NCBI RefSeq assembly: GCF_027474845.2 | Contig: NZ_CP107031.2 | Coordinates: 1,688,501-1,752,500 of the forward strand | Source of the DNA: Maribacter aestuarii | GTDB lineage: Bacteria > Bacteroidota > Bacteroidia > Flavobacteriales > Flavobacteriaceae | DNA: 64,000 nt | Reading direction: 5' to 3' | Shown: one piece after another, positions 44,943 to 56,700 of the stretch | Position numbering within the stretch: the stretch's first letter is position 1 | Layout of the letters: each line of letters opens with the position of its first letter | Position numbers and translations under genes: made by a program | Notes under the pieces: generated by a model | What the model was told of the DNA's origin: nothing | The model's input: only the letters and a program-made list of their open reading frames with translations | Database searches by the model: none

Positions 44943-47900
44943 CGCCTTTGAAGTACTCCTTTACTTTATTCTGAAAATTTTGCCGCAAAGGTAAGGCTTG
45001 TCTATTTAAAATCTCTATTTCGTTGCGATAATTATCTAATAATGAGGGTTTAGTGGTAATAGGGTTACTAAAGTCCTTTTCATTACTATTACTTTCGCGC
45101 TCCTGTTTCTTTCCTTGTTTTAAGGCGGCGTTTTCAAGCTTTAGGAGCTCATACTGAATGGTATTCATCTTGTTCACTGTACGCTGGGTTATACCGTTTT
45201 CCAACAAGTCGTTCTCAAAGTCTTCCATCTGTCGAACCAATTTTTCCCCTAATTTGCGATCGCCAGAATTCAGGAGGTTTTCCAATTGTTTCTCCAACTC
45301 TTGCCGGATACGTTGTTGTTCTTGGTAAATCTCATAAATTTCTTGAAGCTCTCCTTCGGATAAACCATTTTGTCCTTCTCCCCCGTTTCCGTTGGAACCG
45401 GAATTACCCTTACCTTCTTGGCCTTCTCCATTTTCACCGCCTTCACCTTGACCATTTTCACCTCCCTGCCCCTGTCCTTTTTGCCCTTCTTGGCCATTTT
45501 CTCCCTCGCCATTTTGTCCTTTTTCCCCCTGCTGACCCTGTTTTCCTTGGCTACCTGATTGCCCCTTACTTCCTGACTCCCCCATTTTTTCGCCCAGTTC
45601 ACCTTGACTCTTGATGATATCGGGTAATTGAAAACCACTTTGACTTTCGCCGGAGCCCTTGCCCATTTGAAGGCTTTCGTTCATATTATCCATAACCTTG
45701 GCCAGGAAATCGGCCAAACTATTCGAGGCGGTCAACACATATTTCTGATATGATATGCCTTGATACATTTGACCATCGGCCATGCTCTCCAAGGATTTAT
45801 CGATATTATAATAAACCTCTGTGATCTGCTCGTTAACGAATTCGGAAAGTTCTGCTTGGCGCAGCGACAGTGCAAAAAGGCTATCGTCAACATGTTCAAA
45901 AAGACCTCGAAGTTCTTTTTGGTCGCGAACCGTTGCCGAATATTGAGAGACGTCCTCCTGTTCCTGAGCGCTTAACTTATCAAAAAGGTTTTCTTGCTTA
46001 AAGGAGAAAATAATGAGATTGTCTAGTATTTGACGTAACATTTCCGCATCTTCGGCAACTGATGAATTCCCTCCTCCACCAGCCGAAGACTCGCTGAGTT
46101 CCTCGCTCATTTCCTTCATCTTTTCGGCAGCGGATTTTTGACTTTTTTTGGTAGCACTAGCGCTTTTTTCCTTTTCCTCACCAGATGATGATTCACTACT
46201 ATTTTCATGACTATTTTCATGTTTCTCAATCTGCTCCAATGCACTCTGTTGGTCTTCCTTAATCCCTGATTCTTTGGTTTTATCAATTTTCAAATCGATG
46301 GGTTTTTTTAGTGCGGCATTATCCTTTTTTAATTCTTCAAGTTCTTTAGCAATTTTTTCAAATTCTTCTTTCAGACGCTGCTGATTTTCCTTTGCATAAT
46401 CTTCTCCAAATTTTTTCTCGGATAAAGCCTCCTGTTCTTCTGAAAGTTTTTCAAGGTCCTTTCCCAGTTGTGCCGCTTTTTCTGTTACATAATATCTTTT
46501 TGTGAGCTCCAGTAATTGTTCTAGACTTCTTTCGGAGTTTTGTTGCTTTTTGCCTAACTCTTCCAGCCTTTTACTCAGCTCTTCTTTATTTATTTTATCG
46601 GCAACTTTATTCAGTTCCTCTAATAGTTTTTGGTTCTTTTTGGCCTCTAGTTCTTGCCGTTCTAACCTTTCCTGAAGTAATTGATTGAGTTTATCGTCTT
46701 TATTTCCCTTATTGAGATTGTCCTTAAGCTCTTTGCTAAATTTTTGCATGAGCTCTTCTTGGCGCTCCTGTTTTTTCAGAAAATCTTTAACCTGATTTTG
46801 ATCATTGAAATTGAGGCTGTTTTTTTCCTTCTGCTGCGTGTTAATATCCTCTAAGGCCTCCTTTTGTTCCTTTGCTTTTTCCAAAGAATTATCCAGTTGG
46901 TTAATTAGCTTCTGTTGCGACTCCAAGTCTTTGTTTTTTAGTTGATTTTCATCCAACAGCGTTTGACTAAAGACTTGACTTTTTACTGTTTTGCCGTTTC
47001 GGATACCATCGTTATCGGTGACCAAAAAAAGAATTCGTAATTCTTGGAAGCATCAAGCTCTAAACCTGATGGAAACGTATAGTAGAATTGACTGAAACCT
47101 GTGTTGGGCCTACTTAAATTGATTATTTCCTTACTTTGCTCCTCACCCTTTGCAAAATAGACCAAATCTATTTTTGCCAGCCCGTAATCATCCGCTGCCT
47201 CCCCTGAATAATAGGAAACATTAGGATTAAGCGAATCTAGTATCTGTGTTACCTTAACTGTCGGGTAACCATCTTTTATGACCTCAAAGTTATAGTCCAA
47301 CTTTTCATAATCTTTGGCATTGGCATTTGAAGTAGTTAGTTGATAGGACAAACTGGAAAACACACGTTTTGAAAGGGTAAATGCATCCTCATCCTTTTGA
47401 AAGGCCAAAGCGGTATCTTTGGTTATCAGCTTTATCTCCTCCGTATCTTGCCCTACGATGGCCCATGTAACATTTGTACCTTCCGGAACGGTGGCATTTC
47501 CGGTGCTTTTCAGAACCTCGGCTTTCTTTTTTAGATATGGTGGATAGGTAAGTTTGATATTAAAATCAACAATGGCAGGGGCTTTGAGAGCCTGAAGTGA
47601 ATAGCTTTTAGAGGTTACTTCATTGGCCCGAAAATTGAAAGCCGAACTGCTGATAGGCGGCGAAAGGGTATATTGATGTATTCCGTTTTCTTCCTGCAAA
47701 AGAATTTCTTTTCCATCGAGCACAACATATACATTTTCTGGCCTAACCGCTCCTTTTGTAGCGACCTGAAATGTAAAAGGCTCACTTTCAATGACATTCA
47801 AATCGGCGGACAATAGCTCAAACGCAAAGGGCGCCGGTGGTTCGTATGCCATATTATAGTTCACCACCCGCTCATAGGAACCAAAAAAAGAATTCCAGTT

Positions 47901-48410
47901 ACCCGAAACGTACACCAAGACAATAAGAGCAGCTGGAATCAAAACGTATTTTGAGTAGCGGAAGGCCTGTCCATAATCAATCGCCTTTGTAAAAGGAATG
48001 GGGTTCAATCCTTGGGAACGCTGTTCAATACTGGCTAGTAAAAGCTCCGTTTTCTCATTATTTTCTGCTAAATCTAAAAGGTTTAAAAGCTTGTCACCCA
48101 CATTGGGGAAATGCTTTCCGATCATTAAGGCGGCATCTTTGGCCGAAATGCCTTTTTTTATTTTTAACAAATAAAAGATTGGGGTAAGTATGTAGGTATA
48201 CATTAAGAAGAGTGCCGTTGCAATAAAAACCACTAATAATATGAGGCGTCCTGTGGAGTTTAGCCAAAGCAGGTATTCTATCCCCATAACGGCTAAAAAG
48301 AAGAGTACACCCAAAGTAATAAATAGCAGACCGCCCTTTATTAATTTTTGGGTGTAATGTTTTTGGATAAACCCGTTCAGCTTGCCCAATATGTTATGGT
48401 ATCCACTCAA
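44935..48410 (-). CDS. DUF4175-family large membrane protein, frameshifted
   Basis: One gene in two frames. It begins at TTG 48410 (an in-frame TAG lies three codons upstream), giving the family start SGYHNILGKLNGFI. Three membrane segments (about 20-60 and 150-170) and beta-rich domains follow. The first frame ends at FFFWSPITM; adding one A/T to the A7 run (47024-47030) continues as EFFFLVTDNDGIRNG into a 690-residue coiled-coil part. Restored length is 1158 residues. The C-terminal half is Gln/Glu/Lys-rich coiled coil with a Gly-rich stretch. Function unknown; probably envelope-associated. It overlaps ybeY by eight bases. Confidence 0.83.
45366..45588 (-). repeat. Gly-rich, partly collagen-like segment of the DUF4175 protein
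   Basis: About 75 residues of Gly with Gln, Glu, Asn, Ser and Lys. The first eight triplets are regular Gly-X-Y (GES GSK GQS GSQ and so on) without proline; the phase then slips to irregular GEG/NGQ units. It lies between two coiled-coil regions and is likely a flexible, extended linker. The repetitive DNA is prone to length change. Confidence 0.7.
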
Positions 48411-48483
48411 AATATCCTATATTTAGTAGCAAGATAGTCGTAATCTAAAATTTCGATTAGAAAAAATTGTTAAAAGCGATAAG

Positions 48484-49530
48484 ATGAGCGATTTAAAATA
48501 CCTGGCGGCCATAACCCTGCCCGTTTCTGCCGTAATTAGTATTTATTTTAAGGAATATTGGAGTTTCTTCACTCCTTTTTATGCATTTGTCTTCATTCCA
48601 ATTTTAGAAATTTTGCTGCCGCACGATACTAGTAATCTTGAAGGTGCAAAAAGAGCGGAAAAGGAAAAAAGCAGATTGTTTGATTGGATGCTTTACCTGA
48701 ATGTGCCCATTGTTTTTGGACTTCTGGGCTATTTGCTATATGATGTTTCCTCCAATTCCTATCAAACCTATGAAATTGTGGGCCTGGTAATCTCTATGGG
48801 TATTGTTTTGGGAACCAACGGAATCAATGTTGCACATGAATTAGGACATCGAAAAGGAAGAATGCAGCGCACCTTGGCCAAAACACTACTGTTACCATCG
48901 CATTACATGCATTTTTACATTGAACATAATTTTGGCCATCACGCAAATGCCGCTACTGCAGAGGACCCGGCAACCGCAAGGTACAACCAATCGGTATATT
49001 CTTTTTGGTTGACCTCTACCATCCGTCAGTATACAAGTGCTTGGCAATTACAAATGCAATTGCTTAAAAGGGATGGGGCTTCATTTCTCTCCATTAATAA
49101 TGATATGTTATGGTACACGCTGCTCCAAATAGGATATTTAACAACCATTTTTCTAATTTTTGATATTCTTGGCCTTACGGTGGCCTTGTTAGCGGGTGTG
49201 GTCGGGTTTCTTATGTTGGAAACCGTGAATTATATTGAACACTACGGTTTAATGCGAAAAAAACTACCATCAGGAAGATACGAGCGTGTCCGGGAAGTAC
49301 ATTCTTGGAATAGCAATCATGTCATAGGTAGAATCGTCTTGTACGAACTCACCCGGCATAGCGATCATCATTATAAATCCTCTAAAAAATATCAAATCTT
49401 GGATTATCACGATATTTCACCTCAAATGCCTTTCGGCTACCCCACCTCTATGGTACTTTCCTTTTTACCACCGCTTTGGTTCAGGTTAATGAATAAAAGG
49501 ATTCCCAATGAAATGAAAATGGCAGCATAG
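48484..49530 (+). CDS. AlkB-type alkane 1-monooxygenase-like di-iron membrane enzyme
   Basis: 348 residues with about six membrane segments. The eight-His pattern of membrane di-iron enzymes is present: HELGHRKG (about 118), EHNFGHH (about 147), the AlkB-type NYIEHYGL (about 248) and RHSDHHYKS (about 292). It should hydroxylate a terminal carbon of an alkane or similar lipid with O2, in the inner membrane. No rubredoxin or rubredoxin reductase gene is adjacent. It is divergent from the DUF4175 gene. Confidence 0.87.
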   Translation: MSDLKYLAAITLPVSAVISIYFKEYWSFFTPFYAFVFIPILEILLPHDTSNLEGAKRAEKEKSRLFDWMLYLNVPIVFGLLGYLLYDVSSNSYQTYEIVGLVISMGIVLGTNGINVAHELGHRKGRMQRTLAKTLLLPSHYMHFYIEHNFGHHANAATAEDPATARYNQSVYSFWLTSTIRQYTSAWQLQMQLLKRDGASFLSINNDMLWYTLLQIGYLTTIFLIFDILGLTVALLAGVVGFLMLETVNYIEHYGLMRKKLPSGRYERVREVHSWNSNHVIGRIVLYELTRHSDHHYKSSKKYQILDYHDISPQMPFGYPTSMVLSFLPPLWFRLMNKRIPNEMKMAA

Positions 49531-49587
49531 CTATGTTCAAGAGCATTTGTTACCTGTAAATAGGGAAATATCCTGAAAAGAGTTCGT

Positions 49588-49595
49588 TATCTTTG
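49588..49595 (+). promoter_or_regulatory. possible -7 promoter element of gltX
   Basis: TATCTTTG fits TAnnTTTG and lies 17 bases before the gltX ATG, giving a short leader. No clear -33 TTG at the usual distance. Confidence 0.35.
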
Positions 49596-49612
49596 AAGCT
49601 CAAATTTATAAG

Positions 49613-51130
49613 ATGAGCCAAAAAGTTCGAGTTCGTTTTGCACCCAGTCCAACAGGGCCATTACATATAGGCGGTGTACGCACCGCACTTTTCAATTATT
49701 TATTCGCCAAAAAGCATGGCGGGGATTTTATCCTCAGGATAGAGGATACGGACCAAAACAGATATGTGGAAGGGGCGGAGCAGTACATAATTGATGCGTT
49801 AAATTGGTGTGGAATCCCATTTGACGAAGGTCCGGGAAAGGATGGCGGACACGGCCCATACAGACAAAGTGAGCGTAAACATTTGTATAAGCAATATGCG
49901 AAGGAGCTGGTGAAAAAAGGTAAGGCATATTACGCCTTTGATACTTCAGAGAAATTGGATTTTCACCGAAAAGACCACGAAACAAAAGGCAAGACGTTCA
50001 TCTATAATTGGCACAATCGCTTAAAGCTGGACAATTCCTTGTCGTTAATGCCCGAAGAACTAGAAAAGCGTTTGGCTTCTGGAGAGGATTATGTCATCCG
50101 TTTTTTGACAACTCCTGATGAAAAATTAAAGCTAAACGATGTGATAAGGGGAGCTATTGAGATTGATACCAATGTTTTGGATGATAAGGTCTTGTTCAAA
50201 AGTGACGGCATGCCAACCTATCATTTAGCGAATATCGTTGATGATCATTTAATGCAAATAACCCATGTAATTCGTGGCGAGGAGTGGTTGCCCTCCTTGG
50301 CACTTCACCAACAGCTGTATGATGCCTTTGAATGGGAAGCTCCCGAGTTTGCGCACTTGCCACTGATTATGAAACCGGTGGGAAAAGGAAAATTGAGCAA
50401 AAGAGATGGCGAAAAAGGAGGGTTTCCGATATTCCCGCTATCTTGGAACGAATCTATAGGATACAAAGAATCGGGATATTTTCCTGAGGCCGTTGTCAAC
50501 TTTTTGGCTATGTTGGGTTGGAATCCGGGAACTGAGCAGGAATTGTTCAGTTTAGAAGAATTAGTAAAAGCGTTCAGTTTGGAACGGGTGAATAAATCTG
50601 GGGCAAGATTCGACCCTGATAAAACCAAATGGTATAATCAATGCTATTTGCAAAAAAAGAATAACACTGTTTTAGCTGACTTATTCGAGCAGGAGCTTAT
50701 TGCTAAGACAGCTGTAAGGAAAGATGAATTTTCAATCGCTTATTTAGAAAAGGTGGTTTCTCTGATTAAGGAACGTGCCACCTTCGTAAGTGATTTCTGG
50801 GAGCTCAGCGATTATTTCTTTCTCGCACCATCATCATACAACGATAAGGCGGTAAAAAAACAATGGAAAGAAGACACGCCTGAAATAATGAAAGGGGTGG
50901 TAAATGTCTTAGAGGGGATTTCAGATTTCACCTCGGAAAAAACTGAATTGGAGTTAAAATCATGGATTTCACAACAGGAACTTTCTTTTGGAAGGGTCAT
51001 GGCGCCCTTACGCCTGGTCTTAGTAGGCGACATGAAAGGCCCCCATGTTTTTGATATCATGTCAATGATTGGCAAAGAAGAGAGCATAGCGCGAATAAAT
51101 ACTGCCCTAAAAAGACTTCCCAAAGAGTAG
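49613..51130 (+). CDS. gltX: glutamate--tRNA ligase
   Basis: 505 residues. The class I HIGH motif is in PSPTGPLHIGGVRTALFNYL and the KMSKS-like motif is KLSKRDG. The C-terminal anticodon-binding domain is all-helical, as in bacterial GluRS. It charges tRNA-Glu in the cytoplasm. A glnS gene is also in this window, so tRNA-Gln is presumably charged directly rather than through mischarging by GltX. Confidence 0.96.
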   Translation: MSQKVRVRFAPSPTGPLHIGGVRTALFNYLFAKKHGGDFILRIEDTDQNRYVEGAEQYIIDALNWCGIPFDEGPGKDGGHGPYRQSERKHLYKQYAKELVKKGKAYYAFDTSEKLDFHRKDHETKGKTFIYNWHNRLKLDNSLSLMPEELEKRLASGEDYVIRFLTTPDEKLKLNDVIRGAIEIDTNVLDDKVLFKSDGMPTYHLANIVDDHLMQITHVIRGEEWLPSLALHQQLYDAFEWEAPEFAHLPLIMKPVGKGKLSKRDGEKGGFPIFPLSWNESIGYKESGYFPEAVVNFLAMLGWNPGTEQELFSLEELVKAFSLERVNKSGARFDPDKTKWYNQCYLQKKNNTVLADLFEQELIAKTAVRKDEFSIAYLEKVVSLIKERATFVSDFWELSDYFFLAPSSYNDKAVKKQWKEDTPEIMKGVVNVLEGISDFTSEKTELELKSWISQQELSFGRVMAPLRLVLVGDMKGPHVFDIMSMIGKEESIARINTALKRLPKE

Positions 51131-51242
51131 CGGTTTTTTATCCCTCAAAATAAGCCAAATATTGCGCAGAAGCCCTTCTTCGACGCTTAACTTTCTTTAT
51201 GGGGATAGGATTGATGGAAAATATAAGTCCAACCCATTGCTC

Positions 51243-51257
51243 ATAGATAATAACTAT
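51243..51257. promoter_or_regulatory. OxyR-like half-site upstream of katG
   Basis: ATAGATAATAACTAT fits the OxyR half-site pattern ATAGnTnnnAnCTAT at every defined position. It ends 75 bases before the katG ATG. A -7-like TAAATTTA lies at 51290-51297, so the site would be about 50 bases upstream of transcription start, where OxyR activates. No clear second half-site was found at the 22-base spacing. Confidence 0.45.
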
Positions 51258-51314
51258 GGGAAACCGATTCAATTATAGAGGGATTTTAATAAATTTACAA
51301 GACTACGAACTTAA

Positions 51315-53572
<2,258 letters not shown>

Positions 53573-53592
53573 TAATTAAAACCGTGAAAATT

Positions 53593-53628
53593 AAAAGCAC
53601 CTCCGCTTGTTGTGGAGGTGCTTTTTTT
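53593..53628 (+). terminator. intrinsic terminator after katG
   Basis: AAAAGCACCTCC-loop-GGAGGTGCTTTTTTT, a 9-bp or longer GC-rich stem with a T7 tract, 20 bases after the restored katG stop at 53572. Confidence 0.9.
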
Positions 53629-53767
53629 ATGTTCTAATGGCAACATTTGAGCTTAAAATGCTATTAAAGCACACTTTGGTGTTTGCGCTGTAACAATTCC
53701 GGCTATTATGCTACTAATATCATACAGCCTTTTCGTAACTTGAAACATTAACTTAAATCAGTATAGT

Positions 53768-54694
53768 ATGGGTAGCTTTATTTGGATTCCGATTTTAATT
53801 TTCTTGGGGTTATTAATTTTGTCTTTTGTTTTTATTGTCAAGCAGCAGACAGCAGCTATTATTGAGACTTTTGGGAAGTTCAGTAGTATACGACAATCGG
53901 GACTGCAGTTCAAGATTCCCTTTGTTCAGCGCATTGCAGGACGTTTAAGTCTTAAGATTCAACAATTGGATGTAATCATTGAAACGAAAACACTGGACGA
54001 CGTGTTTGTGCGACTTAAAGTGTCCGTGCAATACAAAGTAATCAGGGAGAAGGTTTATGATGCCTTTTATAAGCTTGACTATCCCCATGAACAGATTACT
54101 TCCTACGTTTTTGATGTGGTACGTGCTGAAGTGCCAAAAATGAAGCTAGATGATGTATTCGTTAAGAAGGACGATATAGCATTGGCCGTAAAAGCGGAAT
54201 TGAACGACGCGATGTCTGACTACGGATTTGATATTATAAAAACCTTAGTTACGGATATAGATCCAGATGCCCAAGTAAAAGCCGCTATGAACCGAATTAA
54301 CGCCTCTGAGCGTGAAAAGATTGCCGCTCAGTTTGAGGGTGATGCCGCTAGAATCCTTATCGTGGAGAAAGCTAAGGCCGAAGCTGAGAGTAAACGCTTA
54401 CAAGGTCAGGGTATTGCGGATCAGCGACGTGAAATTGCGCGTGGTTTAGAGGAATCCGTAGAAGTATTGAACAAAGTTGGGATAAATTCTCAAGAGGCTT
54501 CTGCTTTGATTGTAGTGACCCAACACTACGATACGCTGCAAAGTATTGGAGAAGAAACCAACACCAACTTAATTCTATTGCCCAATTCGCCACAGGCCGG
54601 AAGTGACATGTTGAATAATATGGTGGCTTCCTTTACGGCGAGCAACATGATAGGTGAGTCGATGAAGAAGACCAACGTAAAGAAAAAGGAATAA
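53768..54694 (+). CDS. SPFH/band 7 membrane protein
   Basis: 308 residues. One N-terminal membrane segment (IPILIFLGLLILSFVFIV) is followed by the band 7/prohibitin-like domain (about 25-190; QQTAAIIETFGKF, then YKVIREKVYDAFYKL) and a flotillin-like helical stretch rich in Ala, Glu and Lys (about 190-240). It probably forms oligomers on the inner membrane that organise proteins or proteases. It stands alone between two terminators. Confidence 0.9.
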   Translation: MGSFIWIPILIFLGLLILSFVFIVKQQTAAIIETFGKFSSIRQSGLQFKIPFVQRIAGRLSLKIQQLDVIIETKTLDDVFVRLKVSVQYKVIREKVYDAFYKLDYPHEQITSYVFDVVRAEVPKMKLDDVFVKKDDIALAVKAELNDAMSDYGFDIIKTLVTDIDPDAQVKAAMNRINASEREKIAAQFEGDAARILIVEKAKAEAESKRLQGQGIADQRREIARGLEESVEVLNKVGINSQEASALIVVTQHYDTLQSIGEETNTNLILLPNSPQAGSDMLNNMVASFTASNMIGESMKKTNVKKKE

Positions 54695-54711
54695 ATAAGC
54701 CTATTCTATAA

Positions 54712-54747
54712 AAAAGCCCCAAACAGTTTTCTGTTCGGGGCTTTTTG
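54712..54747. terminator. bidirectional intrinsic terminator between SPFH and glnS
   Basis: AAAAGCCCC...CGGGGCTTTTT: stem GCCCCaAACAG/CTGTTcGGGGC with one mismatch and a TTTT loop, flanked by A and T runs between convergent genes. Confidence 0.88.
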
Positions 54748-54793
54748 TTTTAATTAAGAAGCCCTGTTTTTAAAATACCGAAAAGTATTTTTA

Positions 54794-56479
54794 TTAGCTA
54801 CTTTGCTGAATTTTGGCCCAAGAATCGCGCAAACCAACGGTCCTGTTGAACACTAATTTCTCATCGGTTGAATCCTTATCTACACAGAAATAACCAATAC
54901 GTTGGAACTGAAATCTTTCTCCAACTTTAGCATTTTTTAGACTTGGTTCTAGAAATCCGGTAATAACTTCCAGCGAATTTGGATTAATAAATTCCATGAA
55001 ATCTTTATCCTTCTGAGTATCCGGACTTTCATGGGTGAACAAACGATCATATAACCTAACCTCTGCTGTAAGGGCATGGGCAATGGAAACCCAGTGTAGG
55101 GTTCCTTTAACACGCCGTAGGCTTTCAGCAGTGCCACTACCACTCTTGCTTTTGGGGTCATAGGTGCATTGCACTTCAGTTATATTCCCATCGGTATCTT
55201 TTGTACAGCTTTCGGCTTTTATGATATATCCGTTCTTAAGACGTACTTCGCCACCTAATTTAAGGCGAAAGAACTTCTTATTGGCCTCCTCTTTAAAATC
55301 CTCCTGTTCAATGTATAATTCTCTTGAAAACGGTACTTCTCTAGAGCCGGCTGATTCATCTTCCGGACTATTTTCGGCCTCCAACCATTCTTCCTGTCCA
55401 TCCGGATAATTGGTAATGACCAATTTTAAGGGTTTCAAGACACCCATTACTCTTGGTGTAACTTTATTTAAATGTTCGCGAATGTGGAACTCCAATAGTG
55501 AAACGTCAATAAGGTTGTCCCGTTTGGCAATGCCGATAGTGTCCGCAAAATTGCGAAGTGATTCTGGAGTGTAACCTCGTCGCCTTAAACCCGAAATAGT
55601 GGACATACGCGGATCGTCCCACCCATTGACTACGTTGTTTTCAACCAATTGGGCCAGCTTCCGTTTACTTACGACTGTATGACTCAAGTTCCTTCTCGCA
55701 AATTCCCTTTGCTTGGGCCGTATTTTTGAGGAATCGTATACTTGGTCCAAGAACCAATCATAAAGCTCCCTATGCGGGAGAAATTCAAGCGTACACAAGG
55801 AATGGGATACTTGCTCAATATAATCGCTCTCACCATGGGTCCAATCATACATAGGGTAAATACACCAATCGGTATTTGTCCTGTGATGGGCCCTATGCAG
55901 AATACGGTACATAATAGGATCGCGCATCAACATGTTGTCAGAGGCCATATCAATCTTCGCTCGAAGCACATGGGTACCCTCGTCAAATTCACCATTTTTC
56001 ATTCCTTCGAACAACTTCAAATTTTCTTCTACAGAGCGATTTCTATACGGACTTGCTACTCCAGCTTCGGTAGGGGTGCCTTTTTGTTTCGCCATCTCCT
56101 CGGATGATTGACTATCAACATAAGCCTTATCATCCTTAATAAGTTTTTTCGCCCAGTCGTACAGCTGCTGGAAGTAATCGGATGCATACCGTTCGGTATC
56201 CCAATTGAAACCCAACCATTCTACGTCCTTTTTTATAGCATCTACAAACTCCTGTTCTTCCTTTGCGGGATTAGTATCGTCGAACCTAAGATTCACTGGG
56301 GCATCATAGCGAAGACCAAGCCCAAAATTTAGGCAAATGGAACTGGCATGGCCAATATGCAGATAGCCGTTTGGCTCTGGAGGAAACCTAAAGCGCAAGT
56401 CCTTTTTTGCAAAACCTTTTTCTAGGTCTTCCTCGATTATCTGTTCTATAAAATTCAAAGACCTGGATGTCTCGCTCAT
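54794..56479 (-). CDS. glnS: glutamine--tRNA ligase
   Basis: 561 residues from ATG 56479 (MSETSRSLNFIEQIIEED); a TTG five codons upstream is less likely. The HIGH motif is in FPPEPNGYLHIGHAS and the KMSKS-like motif is VVSKRKLAQLV. The beta-barrel anticodon domains with YFCVDKDST near the C-terminus are typical of GlnRS. It charges tRNA-Gln directly. Confidence 0.96.
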   Translation of the reverse strand: MSETSRSLNFIEQIIEEDLEKGFAKKDLRFRFPPEPNGYLHIGHASSICLNFGLGLRYDAPVNLRFDDTNPAKEEQEFVDAIKKDVEWLGFNWDTERYASDYFQQLYDWAKKLIKDDKAYVDSQSSEEMAKQKGTPTEAGVASPYRNRSVEENLKLFEGMKNGEFDEGTHVLRAKIDMASDNMLMRDPIMYRILHRAHHRTNTDWCIYPMYDWTHGESDYIEQVSHSLCTLEFLPHRELYDWFLDQVYDSSKIRPKQREFARRNLSHTVVSKRKLAQLVENNVVNGWDDPRMSTISGLRRRGYTPESLRNFADTIGIAKRDNLIDVSLLEFHIREHLNKVTPRVMGVLKPLKLVITNYPDGQEEWLEAENSPEDESAGSREVPFSRELYIEQEDFKEEANKKFFRLKLGGEVRLKNGYIIKAESCTKDTDGNITEVQCTYDPKSKSGSGTAESLRRVKGTLHWVSIAHALTAEVRLYDRLFTHESPDTQKDKDFMEFINPNSLEVITGFLEPSLKNAKVGERFQFQRIGYFCVDKDSTDEKLVFNRTVGLRDSWAKIQQSS

Positions 56480-56560
56480 GTCATGTTTTTTCAAGCTACA
56501 AAAGTAGCAAAAATGCAGTAATCCCTGAGTTTAAAAAAGGTTCACCCTGTATAAAATGCG

Positions 56561-56629
56561 TTTCACAACAGATTTAAACCGCCCTACAACATTAAATTTC
56601 GTACGCGTGTTATAAGTCACATATTTGTT
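56561..56629 (+). promoter_or_regulatory. shared T9SS-cargo promoter, copy A
   Basis: TTTCACAACA (56561-56570), 13 bases, CTACAACAT (56584-56592), 28 bases, ATATTTGTT (56621-56629). The two ACAACA boxes start 21 bases apart, two helical turns. ATATTTG is close to the -7 TAnnTTTG. The same three blocks with identical spacings stand upstream of the next T9SS cargo gene (61290-61358). Confidence 0.65.
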
Positions 56630-56700
56630 TTCGGATACTAGGTTTAAATGAAAGACCTTCAACATTCATAAAAAGTAGGGGCCCAAAACTACACATCATT

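Noticed and set aside
45270..45638. 122-residue Lys-rich frame on the minus strand inside the DUF4175 gene, and the hydrophobic frame opposite to it.
   Set aside because: Shadow frames of the Gly-rich repetitive segment; no family likeness.
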